DNA of 64,000 bases from Halalkalibacillus halophilus DSM 18494. Its GTDB lineage: Bacteria; Bacillota; Bacilli; Bacillales; Alkalibacillaceae. Below the pieces are notes generated by a model. That model was not told the DNA's origin, ran no database searches, and saw nothing but the letters and a program-made list of their open reading frames with translations. Shown in pieces: positions 1 to 7,578 of the stretch (the stretch's first letter is position 1; every line of letters starts with the position of its first letter). Both the position numbers and the translations under genes were made by a program. The stretch lies in contig NZ_AUHI01000011.1 of the NCBI RefSeq assembly GCF_000423105.1, positions 39,441-103,440 on the forward strand, given 5' to 3'.

Positions 1-129
1 CGTGGAATTTCACAACATGAGGCAGAACGTTTAGTAATCCACGGTTTCTTAGATCCAGTTGTGCGGGAGATCCCTATCAAAACTGTTCAAAAACAGTTAA
101 GAGAAGTGATCGAAGGGAAAGTTAATTAA
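1..129 (+). CDS. sufD: SufD, Fe-S cluster scaffold subunit, C-terminal end (partial)
   Basis: The window opens inside a reading frame that ends in VNK-free tail residues GKVN and a TAA stop. The visible 42 residues (RGISQHEAERLVIHGFLDPV onward) match the conserved C-terminus of SufD/SufB proteins; the homologous stretch in the downstream sufB reads RGLSEEEATEMIVMGFIEPF. SufD forms the SufBCD scaffold on which Fe-S clusters are assembled. The position directly before sufS fits the Bacillus order sufC-sufD-sufS-sufU-sufB. The stop codon overlaps the sufS start (TAATG), which implies translational coupling. The 5' part lies outside the window. Confidence 0.9.
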   Translation, partial: RGISQHEAERLVIHGFLDPVVREIPIKTVQKQLREVIEGKVN

Positions 130-1352
130 TGACGAATATGGAAAGTGTCCGCAAGCAATTTCCGATTCTCAATCAAGAGGTAAATGGACATCCACTTGTT
201 TATTTGGATAGTTCCGCTACTTCTCAAAAACCTTCATCTGTAATTGATGCCGTAAGTGATTATTACAAACAATATAATTCCAATGTTCACCGTGGTGTAC
301 ACACATTAGGTACGTACGCGACGGAAGGATATGAAGGTGCTCGTGAAAAAGTAAAAGATTTTATTAATGCTTCTAGTATTAAAGAAGTTATTTTTACACG
401 AGGGACTACTACAGCTATTAACACGGTAGCGTCAAGCTACGGACGTGACCACTTGCAGTCTGGCGATGAGATTGTTTTAACTAAAATGGAGCATCATAGT
501 AACATTATTCCTTGGCAACAAATTGCGAAAGCCACTGGAGCAGAATTGAAATATATTCCGCTTCAAGAGGATGGAACAATTCTTATAGAGGATGTTGAAA
601 AGCTCGTTACGGAGCGTACCAAGATTGTTGCCATGACACATGTTTCGAACGTTTTAGGAACAATAAATCCGATAAAAGAAGTGGCGAAAATTGCACACAA
701 GCAGAACGCAGTCATTGTAGTTGATGGCGCACAAAGTGTTCCGCATATGCGTGTCGATGTGCAAGATTTAGACGCCGACTTTTATGCTTTTTCTGCTCAT
801 AAAATGTGTGGACCTACTGGAATTGGTGTTCTATACGGCAAGAAAAGTTTACTTGAAAAAATGGAACCCGTTGAATTCGGGGGAGAAATGATTGATTTCG
901 TTAACCTACACGATTCTACTTGGAAAGAACTTCCGTGGAAATTCGAAGGTGGCACCCCGATCATTGCAGGTGCAATTGGATTAGGTAAAGCAATCGACTT
1001 TTTAAATGAAGTTGGTATGGACAATGTAGAAGCGCATGAATCAGAGCTTGTAAGCTATGCAATGGAACAGATGAACACAATTGATGGAATGACCATTTAT
1101 GGACCTAAAAAACGTGCAGGACTAGTCACATTTAATCTAGATGATGTTCATCCTCACGATGGCGCTACCGCATTAGATTCACTCGGTATTGCTGTAAGAG
1201 CAGGCCATCATTGTGCTCAACCATTAATGCGTGAACTACAAGTCGCTGCAACTGCAAGAGCTAGCTTTTACCTGTATAATAATAAACAAGATGTCGATCT
1301 ATTAGTAGATGGCCTCAAGAAGACAAAGGAGTATTTCGGTGATGTCTTTTAA
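129..1352 (+). CDS. sufS: Cysteine desulfurase SufS
   Basis: PLP-dependent group II cysteine desulfurase of 407 residues, normal for the family. It removes sulfur from cysteine and hands it as persulfide to SufU. The PLP lysine is K225 in FSAHKMCGPTG, and the catalytic cysteine is C362 in RAGHHCAQP, within the short loop typical of SufS-type enzymes. The ATG overlaps the sufD stop. A modest purine-rich site (aaggg, 113-117) lies upstream. A second in-frame ATG three codons later cannot be excluded. It is part of the suf operon and overlaps sufU by 11 bases. Confidence 0.95.
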   Translation: MTNMESVRKQFPILNQEVNGHPLVYLDSSATSQKPSSVIDAVSDYYKQYNSNVHRGVHTLGTYATEGYEGAREKVKDFINASSIKEVIFTRGTTTAINTVASSYGRDHLQSGDEIVLTKMEHHSNIIPWQQIAKATGAELKYIPLQEDGTILIEDVEKLVTERTKIVAMTHVSNVLGTINPIKEVAKIAHKQNAVIVVDGAQSVPHMRVDVQDLDADFYAFSAHKMCGPTGIGVLYGKKSLLEKMEPVEFGGEMIDFVNLHDSTWKELPWKFEGGTPIIAGAIGLGKAIDFLNEVGMDNVEAHESELVSYAMEQMNTIDGMTIYGPKKRAGLVTFNLDDVHPHDGATALDSLGIAVRAGHHCAQPLMRELQVAATARASFYLYNNKQDVDLLVDGLKKTKEYFGDVF

Positions 1353-1788
1353 TAACCTAGATACACTTTATAGACAAGTGATTATGGATCATTACAAAAC
1401 TCCTCGTAATCGCGGAAAGCTTGAGGGGGACCATATAACAGTTGAGATGAACAATCCAACTTGTGGGGATCGTATTGATCTACAGTTAAAATTAGATGAT
1501 GGTATTGTACAGGATGCTAAATTCGAAGGTGAAGGATGCTCGATTAGTATGGCATCAGCATCCATGATGACACAAGTTGTTGTTGGAAAGCCTATCGAAG
1601 AAGCGTTGAAGATATCAAAAATGTTTTCAGATATGATGCTAGGAAATGAACTGGAAGATCACGATTATGACTTGGAAGATTTAGGTGATATTCAAGCATT
1701 ACAAGGTGTTTCAAAGTTTCCAGCAAGAATAAAATGCGCGACATTAGCTTGGAAAGCAATGGAGCAAGGCGTAGAAAAGAACGACTAG
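1342..1788 (+). CDS. sufU: SufU, zinc-dependent sulfur transferase for SufS
   Basis: This 148-residue protein has the SufU layout: C41 and D43 (NPTCGD), C66 (GEGCSIS) and C132 (RIKCATL), which are the zinc/sulfur-transfer ligands. In Firmicutes SufU accepts persulfide sulfur from SufS and passes it to the SufBCD scaffold rather than acting as a scaffold itself. The start at MSFNNLD is preferred over an upstream in-frame ATG at 1309 because AAGGAG at 1326-1331 sits at proper spacing and the protein then aligns with the family N-terminus. It overlaps the end of sufS, so translation is probably coupled. Confidence 0.95.
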   Translation: MSFNNLDTLYRQVIMDHYKTPRNRGKLEGDHITVEMNNPTCGDRIDLQLKLDDGIVQDAKFEGEGCSISMASASMMTQVVVGKPIEEALKISKMFSDMMLGNELEDHDYDLEDLGDIQALQGVSKFPARIKCATLAWKAMEQGVEKND

Positions 1789-1830
1789 TGAGCTAATACT
1801 CACTTTAATCATTTGAAGGAGGGTGAACGT

Positions 1831-3231
1831 ATGGCTAAAAAAGCACCTGAAGTAGAAGAAGATTACAAATACGGATTTCACGATAAGGACGTATCGATCT
1901 TCCGTACAGAACGTGGACTTACAGAAAACGTTGTACGTGAAATTTCACGTCAAAAGGAAGAACCGGAATGGATGCTAGAGTTTCGCTTAAAAGCATTCAA
2001 CCAGTTTCACAAAATGCCAATGCCTCAATGGGGCGGCGATCTGAACGAGTTAGATTTCGATGAAATTACGTATTACGTAAAACCATCTGAACAGTCTGAG
2101 CGTTCTTGGGATGAAGTACCTGAAGAAATCAAGCAAACGTTTGATCGTTTAGGTATCCCAGAAGCAGAACAAAAATATTTAGCTGGTGTTTCAGCTCAAT
2201 ATGAATCTGAAGTTGTCTATCACAACTTAGAGCAGGATCTAGAAGATCTAGGTGTAATCTTTAAAGATACCGATACTGCACTACACGAAAATGAGGATTT
2301 ATTCCGTGAATATTTCGGAAAAATCATTCCACCATCTGATAACAAATTCTCAGCATTAAACTCTGCAGTATGGTCTGGTGGCTCATTCATTTACGTTCCG
2401 AAAAATACAAAAGTACCAACGCCATTACAAGCGTATTTCCGTATTAACTCGGAAAACATGGGTCAGTTTGAGCGTACACTAATTATTGTTGATGAAGGCG
2501 CTTCTGTACACTATGTAGAAGGTTGTACAGCACCAGTTTATACAACAAACTCTCTACACAGTGCAGTGGTTGAGATTTATGTTAAAAAAGATGCTTATTG
2601 TCGTTACACGACTATTCAAAACTGGGCAAACAATGTTTATAACCTGGTTACAAAACGTGCTTCAGCAGATGCAAATGCAACGATGGAGTGGGTAGATGGT
2701 AACTTAGGCTCTAAATTAACAATGAAGTACCCAGCGATCCTATTAAAAGGTGAAGGTGCACGTGGTATGACATTATCTATTGCTTTAGCAGGTAAAGGTC
2801 AGCACCAAGATGCTGGTGCGAAGATGCACCACCTAGCACCAAATACGTCATCTACGATTGTTTCGAAATCCATTTCGAAACAAGGTGGTAAAGTAACGTA
2901 CCGTGGTATTGTGCACTTTGGTAAGAAAGCGGCAGGAGCTCGCTCGAATATCGAATGTGACACATTAATCATGGATAATGAATCAACTTCTGATACGATT
3001 CCTTTCAACGAAGTGTTAAATGAAAATATTTCATTAGAACACGAAGCGAAAGTTTCAAAAGTATCTGAAGAACAATTATTCTATCTGATGAGCCGTGGTT
3101 TATCAGAAGAAGAAGCAACAGAAATGATCGTAATGGGCTTCATCGAGCCATTCACGAAAGAACTTCCAATGGAATATGCAGTTGAAATGAATCGACTTAT
3201 CAAATTCGAAATGGAAGGTTCCATCGGTTAA
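1831..3231 (+). CDS. sufB: SufB, Fe-S cluster assembly scaffold
   Basis: This 466-residue SufB is full length. Recognisable features are the N-terminal SufB helix region (YGFHDKDVSIFRTERGL), the long beta-helix core (for example FERTLIIVDEGASVHYVEG) and the C-terminal motif RGLSEEEATEMIVMGFIEPF. With SufC and SufD it forms the scaffold on which nascent Fe-S clusters are built. The start MAKKAPEVEE is chosen over an upstream in-frame ATG because AAGGAGGG at 1816-1822 is well spaced from ATG 1831. It is the last gene of the suf operon and is followed at once by a strong terminator. Confidence 0.96.
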   Translation: MAKKAPEVEEDYKYGFHDKDVSIFRTERGLTENVVREISRQKEEPEWMLEFRLKAFNQFHKMPMPQWGGDLNELDFDEITYYVKPSEQSERSWDEVPEEIKQTFDRLGIPEAEQKYLAGVSAQYESEVVYHNLEQDLEDLGVIFKDTDTALHENEDLFREYFGKIIPPSDNKFSALNSAVWSGGSFIYVPKNTKVPTPLQAYFRINSENMGQFERTLIIVDEGASVHYVEGCTAPVYTTNSLHSAVVEIYVKKDAYCRYTTIQNWANNVYNLVTKRASADANATMEWVDGNLGSKLTMKYPAILLKGEGARGMTLSIALAGKGQHQDAGAKMHHLAPNTSSTIVSKSISKQGGKVTYRGIVHFGKKAAGARSNIECDTLIMDNESTSDTIPFNEVLNENISLEHEAKVSKVSEEQLFYLMSRGLSEEEATEMIVMGFIEPFTKELPMEYAVEMNRLIKFEMEGSIG

Positions 3232-3236
3232 TACCC

Positions 3237-3276
3237 AAAACCCTTGATATAATAAAATTATATCAAGGGTTTTTTA
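3237..3276 (+). terminator. Rho-independent terminator after the suf operon
   Basis: A perfect 12-bp stem (CCCTTGATATAA at 3241-3252 with its complement at 3258-3269), a five-base loop and a T-run follow the sufB stop by nine bases. Confidence 0.93.
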
Positions 3277-3290
3277 TATTACACCGTTTG

Positions 3291-3430
3291 CTGGCATTGA
3301 AAGTTTTACACCCGAAAAGAGGTTTTTATGCCGGCAAATCACCTCTTATACCGGCAAACAACTTTATTCGCCCGAATAACCACTCCATATGCCGGCATAA
3401 GATTTTAGCCGCCCGATTCAATTTAAATAG
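3291..3430. repeat. Phased 20-bp repeat array, CCGGCA/CCCGAA core
   Basis: Seven degenerate units carry a six-base core, either CCGGCA (or CTGGCA) or CCCGAA/CCCGAT. Cores start at 3291, 3311, 3331, 3351, 3371, 3392 and 3412, so the period is 20-21 bp. The bases before most cores are T-rich. Nothing convincing is encoded here. The array starts 15 bp after the suf terminator. The rest of the 450-bp gap, to 3680, holds an AT-rich stretch with a likely promoter for the next gene near 3575-3590 and no other recognisable feature. Confidence 0.8.
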
Positions 3431-3680
3431 CTACTTATATTTAGTCAGTAAAGTCCAAGGTGACACTATTCCCTAACTTGAAATGAAACTGATTTTATTG
3501 ATTGTATGTAATCAGTGAATTATACATCGAGTAAAATTAGTAACAGCAAGGACGGTTAAAATCTACCTGAACTATGATAAAATATAGGCATGGGGCATAG
3601 TAAGCACAGAAGCTTTCTAGATCTCATGCTTTTTCTGTGTTTAAAATGAATATAAAAAACTTAGATTGAAGGAAATAAAT

Positions 3681-4511
3681 ATGGTTTTTCTTATCTTATT
3701 TTTAGTTGGTGTATTGAGTGCGATGATCGGCAGTGTTGCCGGATTAGGTGGAGGAGTAATTTTTGTTCCGGTATTATTATTCCTCGCCCAGTTTAGTGAT
3801 GGCTTTTCGTGGGTAACCCCTCAAAATATAGTAGCCATTTCAGTTTTGTTGATGGTTTTTACAGGATTATCTGCTACCCTTACTTTTTTAAAGCGTAAAA
3901 GAGTAGATGTTCATAGTGCTTCTTTATTTTTAATAGGAAGTATACCAGGGGCATTAGTAGGGGTGTATATTAATGGCTATGTAGATATGGATTTCTTCCA
4001 GTTGTATTTTGGGTTGTTAATGTTATTAGTTGCTAGTATGTTTTTCATTAAAAAGAAGCTTTTATATAAATTAGAACATAAGCCGAAAGAAGTTAGACGT
4101 TTTCATATAGAAAGAACTTTTGATTTATCAGGTCATGAAACTACCTATTCTTATTCCTTAATTACTGGAATATCTATTGCCTTTTTTGTAGGGATGATGT
4201 CTGGTTTGTTTGGTGTTGGCGGAGGTTCCTTGATGGTGCCTGCTATGATTTTATTATTTGGTTTTCCCGCTCACATAGCTGCGCCGACTTCCATGTTTAT
4301 GATCTTCTTCTCAAGCCTTGTTTCTTCTACGGCTCATATCGCAGCAGGGCATGTTTTATGGGCGTATGCTCTTGTTAGTATTCCAGGGGCTTGGCTAGGA
4401 GGTTATATTGGCGCGCATATCAACCAGCGACTCAATAGTACAGTGATTGAGTGGATCCTACGTATTATTATGATTGTCATTGGCATAAGATTAATTTCAC
4501 AGACGTTTTAA
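3681..4511 (+). CDS. yunE: TauE/SafE-family membrane exporter
   Basis: This 276-residue polytopic membrane protein belongs to the TauE/SafE (sulfite exporter) family. It has two homologous halves, each with a glycine-rich motif (MIGSVAGLGGGVIFVPVLL near the N-terminus and GLFGVGGGSLMVPAMILLFG in the second half) and about eight hydrophobic segments. Family members export sulfite, sulfoacetate or related organosulfur anions, but the substrate here is unknown. The ATG at 3681 follows GAAGGA at ideal spacing and is preferred over an in-frame TTG at 3666. The neighbour order matches B. subtilis yunE-yunD-yunC-yunB. Confidence 0.88.
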   Translation: MVFLILFLVGVLSAMIGSVAGLGGGVIFVPVLLFLAQFSDGFSWVTPQNIVAISVLLMVFTGLSATLTFLKRKRVDVHSASLFLIGSIPGALVGVYINGYVDMDFFQLYFGLLMLLVASMFFIKKKLLYKLEHKPKEVRRFHIERTFDLSGHETTYSYSLITGISIAFFVGMMSGLFGVGGGSLMVPAMILLFGFPAHIAAPTSMFMIFFSSLVSSTAHIAAGHVLWAYALVSIPGAWLGGYIGAHINQRLNSTVIEWILRIIMIVIGIRLISQTF

Positions 4512-4526
4512 TAAAGGAGCTCCTAT

Positions 4527-5909
4527 ATGAAGGAATCTATCCATATATATTTCACAAGTGATTTACATAGTTATTTCCAGAGCTGGCCTTATACGATGCA
4601 GTCCATATCTCAGAAAATTAACCAACACGAAGAAGATGGAGAGTTCTACTTGCTGTTGGACAATGGCGATCATATGGACCGGGTTCATCCAATTACTGAA
4701 GCATCCTTAGGTCAAGCGAATGTGTCTTTATTAAATGCAGCAAACTATCATGCAGTGACACTTGGAAACAACGAAGGAATCACCTTACCTGAAGATGAAT
4801 TGTATCATTTGTACGATGAGGCTACGTTTGATGTGGTCTGTGCTAATCTCCAAGCAGCTTCAAGAAAGAATCCTAATTGGTTAGCACCTTACAAAATATA
4901 TGAAACGAAGCATCAAACGCGTATTGCTGTCATCGGGCTCACGGCACCTTTTCAATTGTTTTATGAAAAATTAAATTGGACTGCTCTAAATCCTTTTGAT
5001 GTACTCGACGATCTAATACCAGACCTAGAATCAAAAGCGGATGTAATTATTGTCTTGTCTCATTTAGGAATAAATGATGATGAAGCAATTGCTCGAAACT
5101 ATAATGTTGATGCTATCATTGGGGGCCATACGCATCATCTTTTAGAAAAAAGTAAAACGGTTAATGGCTCTACTATTCATGCAGCTGGAAAAAATGGATT
5201 GTATTATGGAGAAGTCTTTATAGAATACGATCATAAGACGAAAGAGTTAGTCACAAACCATGGAAGTGCATTATTAAATGCATCCACTCCTCATAAACAG
5301 ACAAGTGAGCTACTGAATCAGTTAGAGATCGAAGCAAATGATAAATTAAATCAAGCTGTAGCAAATTTACAAGGGGATCTTCCAATCAATTGGTATGAAG
5401 AAACGACATTAATGAAATCATTTGTTCAGACATTAAAAGAGTGGACAGGTGCAGAGGCTGCGATGTTGAATTCAGGTGTTCTATTAGAAGGGTTCAAGAA
5501 AGGTATGGTTACAAAAAAAGCTGTACACCAGAGCTGCCCACATCCAATGAACCCTTGTACGATGATTCTTACTGGAAAAGAATTATTAGAAGCGATTCGC
5601 ATGCTAGAATCTGATCATTATATTAATTTCGAATTAAAGGGGTTAGGTTTCCGAGGAAAGAAAATTGGAAAAATGATTTATGATGACATTGAACTTCACT
5701 ACCATGAGGATTCTAATTACGTAGAACAGATATACCTTAAAGGCGAAGCAGTCGAAGCACAACGTTATTATAAAATAGCAACTGCAGATACTTTTTCATT
5801 TTCTTGGTTACTACCACCAATTTCAACTGTGAAAGAAAAACACTATTATATGCCTGAATTTCTTCGTGATGTTTTAGAAGTATGCTTAGCAAATATCGGT
5901 CGAAATTAA
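4527..5909 (+). CDS. yunD: 5'-nucleotidase/metallophosphoesterase YunD
   Basis: This 460-residue protein of the 5'-nucleotidase/2',3'-cyclic phosphodiesterase family has an N-terminal calcineurin-like metallophosphatase domain with metal-binding motifs FTSDLHSYF, DNGDHMD, GNNEG, SHLG and GGHTHH. A C-terminal nucleotidase domain covers roughly residues 265-450. There is no obvious signal peptide, so it is probably cytoplasmic, unlike many secreted relatives. It starts 16 bases after yunE with AAGGAGC at good spacing, so the two are likely co-transcribed. The exact substrate cannot be read from the sequence. Confidence 0.87.
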   Translation: MKESIHIYFTSDLHSYFQSWPYTMQSISQKINQHEEDGEFYLLLDNGDHMDRVHPITEASLGQANVSLLNAANYHAVTLGNNEGITLPEDELYHLYDEATFDVVCANLQAASRKNPNWLAPYKIYETKHQTRIAVIGLTAPFQLFYEKLNWTALNPFDVLDDLIPDLESKADVIIVLSHLGINDDEAIARNYNVDAIIGGHTHHLLEKSKTVNGSTIHAAGKNGLYYGEVFIEYDHKTKELVTNHGSALLNASTPHKQTSELLNQLEIEANDKLNQAVANLQGDLPINWYEETTLMKSFVQTLKEWTGAEAAMLNSGVLLEGFKKGMVTKKAVHQSCPHPMNPCTMILTGKELLEAIRMLESDHYINFELKGLGFRGKKIGKMIYDDIELHYHEDSNYVEQIYLKGEAVEAQRYYKIATADTFSFSWLLPPISTVKEKHYYMPEFLRDVLEVCLANIGRN

Positions 5910-5926
5910 AGAGACAAACACTTCCT

Positions 5927-5965
5927 AACCTCCCTTTCATATGAATACAGAAAGGGAGGTTTTGA
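5927..5965 (+). promoter_or_regulatory. Hairpin that sequesters the yunC ribosome binding site
   Basis: A perfect 12-bp inverted repeat has its left arm at 5927-5938 and its right arm at 5950-5961, with an 11-base loop. The right arm contains the yunC Shine-Dalgarno AAAGGGAGG. Only a short T-run follows (TTTT then GA), so it may work as a weak terminator for yunD, as a translational gate for yunC, or both. Confidence 0.65.
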
Positions 5966-5968
5966 CTT

Positions 5969-6274
5969 GTGATTAAAGTAGAACCGCTATGGTTGGACGA
6001 TCGGCCATTTACTTACATTGAAGTGGAGCTTCCACAAACCACATTACTAATTATTTCTAATGACCTTGGTTATATCATGTGCGGAGCATTAGATGTTGAT
6101 TTATTAAATAATAAATTAGCGCATCGTAAAATTATCGCTGGGAGGGCAGTAGGTGTTCGATCAAGGGATGAATTGATTTATGCTCCTCTGCAAATGGTTA
6201 CGGAATATGCTGCTAAAGAATATGGTTGGTATGAAGGAATGATTGGAAAGCACGCATTGTTGTCTTTGCCTTAA
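5969..6274 (+). CDS. yunC: DUF1805 protein YunC
   Basis: This 101-residue cytoplasmic protein of the YunC/DUF1805 family is recognisable from motifs NDLGYIMCGALDVDLLN and IIAGRAVGVRSRDELI. The family has a solved fold but no firmly assigned function. The start is GTG at 5969, eight bases after the AAAGGGAGGT ribosome binding site; no ATG is available nearby in frame. The ribosome binding site lies inside a perfect hairpin (5927-5961), so translation may be regulated. Gene order with yunD and yunB matches B. subtilis. Confidence 0.85.
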   Translation: MIKVEPLWLDDRPFTYIEVELPQTTLLIISNDLGYIMCGALDVDLLNNKLAHRKIIAGRAVGVRSRDELIYAPLQMVTEYAAKEYGWYEGMIGKHALLSLP

Positions 6275-6389
6275 AGTTATATTAAAAAAATTATATAAGT
6301 AGTTCAGTTACTCTAAATAAAATATTTTAAGAATAATACATGCCTCCAGATGCAATTTCATAAGATGATTGTAGAAGGGGGTTATTTAC

Positions 6390-7181
6390 TTGCGTCGGAT
6401 TAGACAACCACGATTTAAAAGCCGTAAACCCAAGACGTTAGGTCAGATCCTCATGTTAACTTTTGTAGCATTTATTATTTCCATTGTTTTATCAGTATGG
6501 ATCATTAATCGTGGGATTGAACCGACGTTAATAGAAATAGCTGAAACAAAAACGAATCAATTTGCAAGAGAGGCCATAAATGAAGCTGTTAGTCGAAGAA
6601 TTGCAGAAGATCTACAAGCGGAAGAATTGATTTTTATGGAAAAGGATGATCAAGGTAATATTGTTTCAATCGGTTGGAATGCTGTGGTAGTGAATCGTGT
6701 ATTACGTAATACAACGTTTCGCGTACAAAATTTCCTTAAAAGAATTGAAAGAGGGGAAGTATCACCTGAGGATTCCTTGGATTTTGACCTAGATGAAGAT
6801 TATATTATTGAAGAAGATACGGTAGAGGAACACCGAGCAATTGTACGGATTCCTATTGGTCAAGCAACTAATAATGCATTATTAGCAAACTTAGGACCTC
6901 GTGTGCCAGTCCATTTCACAGTTATTGGTGATGTACAATCGGATGTCGTTCGTAATGTCACGGAATATGGTATTAATAATGCGCTGATTGAATTGGACAT
7001 TCATATTCAAGCAAACGTACAAATTGTTATCCCATTTTCTACTACGACAACTGTCATAGAAACAAATATTCCAGTATACGTAGGGGTTGTTCAAGGAAGG
7101 GTACCTGATTTTTATAATCAAGGTGCGAGTGATTCTCCGAATATTGCTGTACCATTTAGGGATTTGCATGAAGAAGAATGA
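6390..7181 (+). CDS. yunB: Sporulation protein YunB
   Basis: This 263-residue protein has a basic N-terminus, one transmembrane segment (about residues 20-40, MLTFVAFIISIVLSVWIIN) and a long extracytoplasmic domain rich in beta-strand pattern (VPVHFTVIGDVQSDVVRNVT, VQIVIPFSTTTTVIE). It matches B. subtilis YunB, a sigma-E-dependent protein needed for normal spore formation whose molecular role is unknown. The start is TTG at 6390, preceded by GAAGGGGG. A likely promoter -10 (TATAAT at 7190-7195) for the downstream lysine leader lies just past its stop. Confidence 0.85.
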   Translation: MRRIRQPRFKSRKPKTLGQILMLTFVAFIISIVLSVWIINRGIEPTLIEIAETKTNQFAREAINEAVSRRIAEDLQAEELIFMEKDDQGNIVSIGWNAVVVNRVLRNTTFRVQNFLKRIERGEVSPEDSLDFDLDEDYIIEEDTVEEHRAIVRIPIGQATNNALLANLGPRVPVHFTVIGDVQSDVVRNVTEYGINNALIELDIHIQANVQIVIPFSTTTTVIETNIPVYVGVVQGRVPDFYNQGASDSPNIAVPFRDLHEEE

Positions 7182-7234
7182 TGTGCTAGTATAATCTGCG
7201 TGTAAAAATTAAATAAGAGTTATAACCTTATCCA

Positions 7235-7406
7235 TCGATGAGGTAGAGGAGCATATAAAATAAGTAGAATATGGGAGGGTGACGCCTGTGATCATATTCG
7301 AAAGGTTTATATGCCGAAGCACAAATTGGGTCTGCAATTCTGTGTTGGTATGTATCTGAAAAAGATATTTACTCTCGCGTAAGACGAGCGGGGAGCTACT
7401 GATCGA
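7235..7406 (+). promoter_or_regulatory. Lysine riboswitch (L-box) aptamer
   Basis: The segment carries the conserved lysine-riboswitch landmarks: GAGGTAGAGGAGC at 7240-7252, an AAGTAG turn, GAAAGGT and GCCGAAGC near 7300-7320, and a closing P1 strand GCTACTGATCGA at 7395-7406 that pairs with TCGATGAGGTAG at 7235-7246. It is followed by a terminator and then an NhaC-family carrier gene, a known arrangement for lysine transporters in Firmicutes. Lysine binding would be expected to favour termination. Confidence 0.9.
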
Positions 7407-7424
7407 GAAAATAACCGACTTAAT

Positions 7425-7466
7425 AAAAGTAATGGTAGATTTCTCTATCATTACTTTTTTATTTTG
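7425..7466 (+). terminator. Riboswitch-controlled terminator
   Basis: A 15-bp stem (7425-7439 with 7444-7458, one G-U pair) runs into a T-run at 7455-7460. It lies between the lysine aptamer and the carrier gene, so it is the probable expression platform. The remaining 110 bases to the start codon include a second inverted repeat (TTTAAAG with CTTTAAA). Confidence 0.85.
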
Positions 7467-7578
7467 TTTAAAGAAGGGTATATAAATAAGAGCTTTAAAC
7501 AAAAATTGCTGGATTTCTCGTAAGTTTCGTAAGTTCGTATTAAGATTAGTGTAAGAAAAAATTAGAGGAGGAAGAACA

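Noticed and set aside
3288..3476. Plus-strand frame of 62 codons after sufB
   Set aside because: It spans the CCGGCA/CCCGAA array and starts on a weak codon without a ribosome site.
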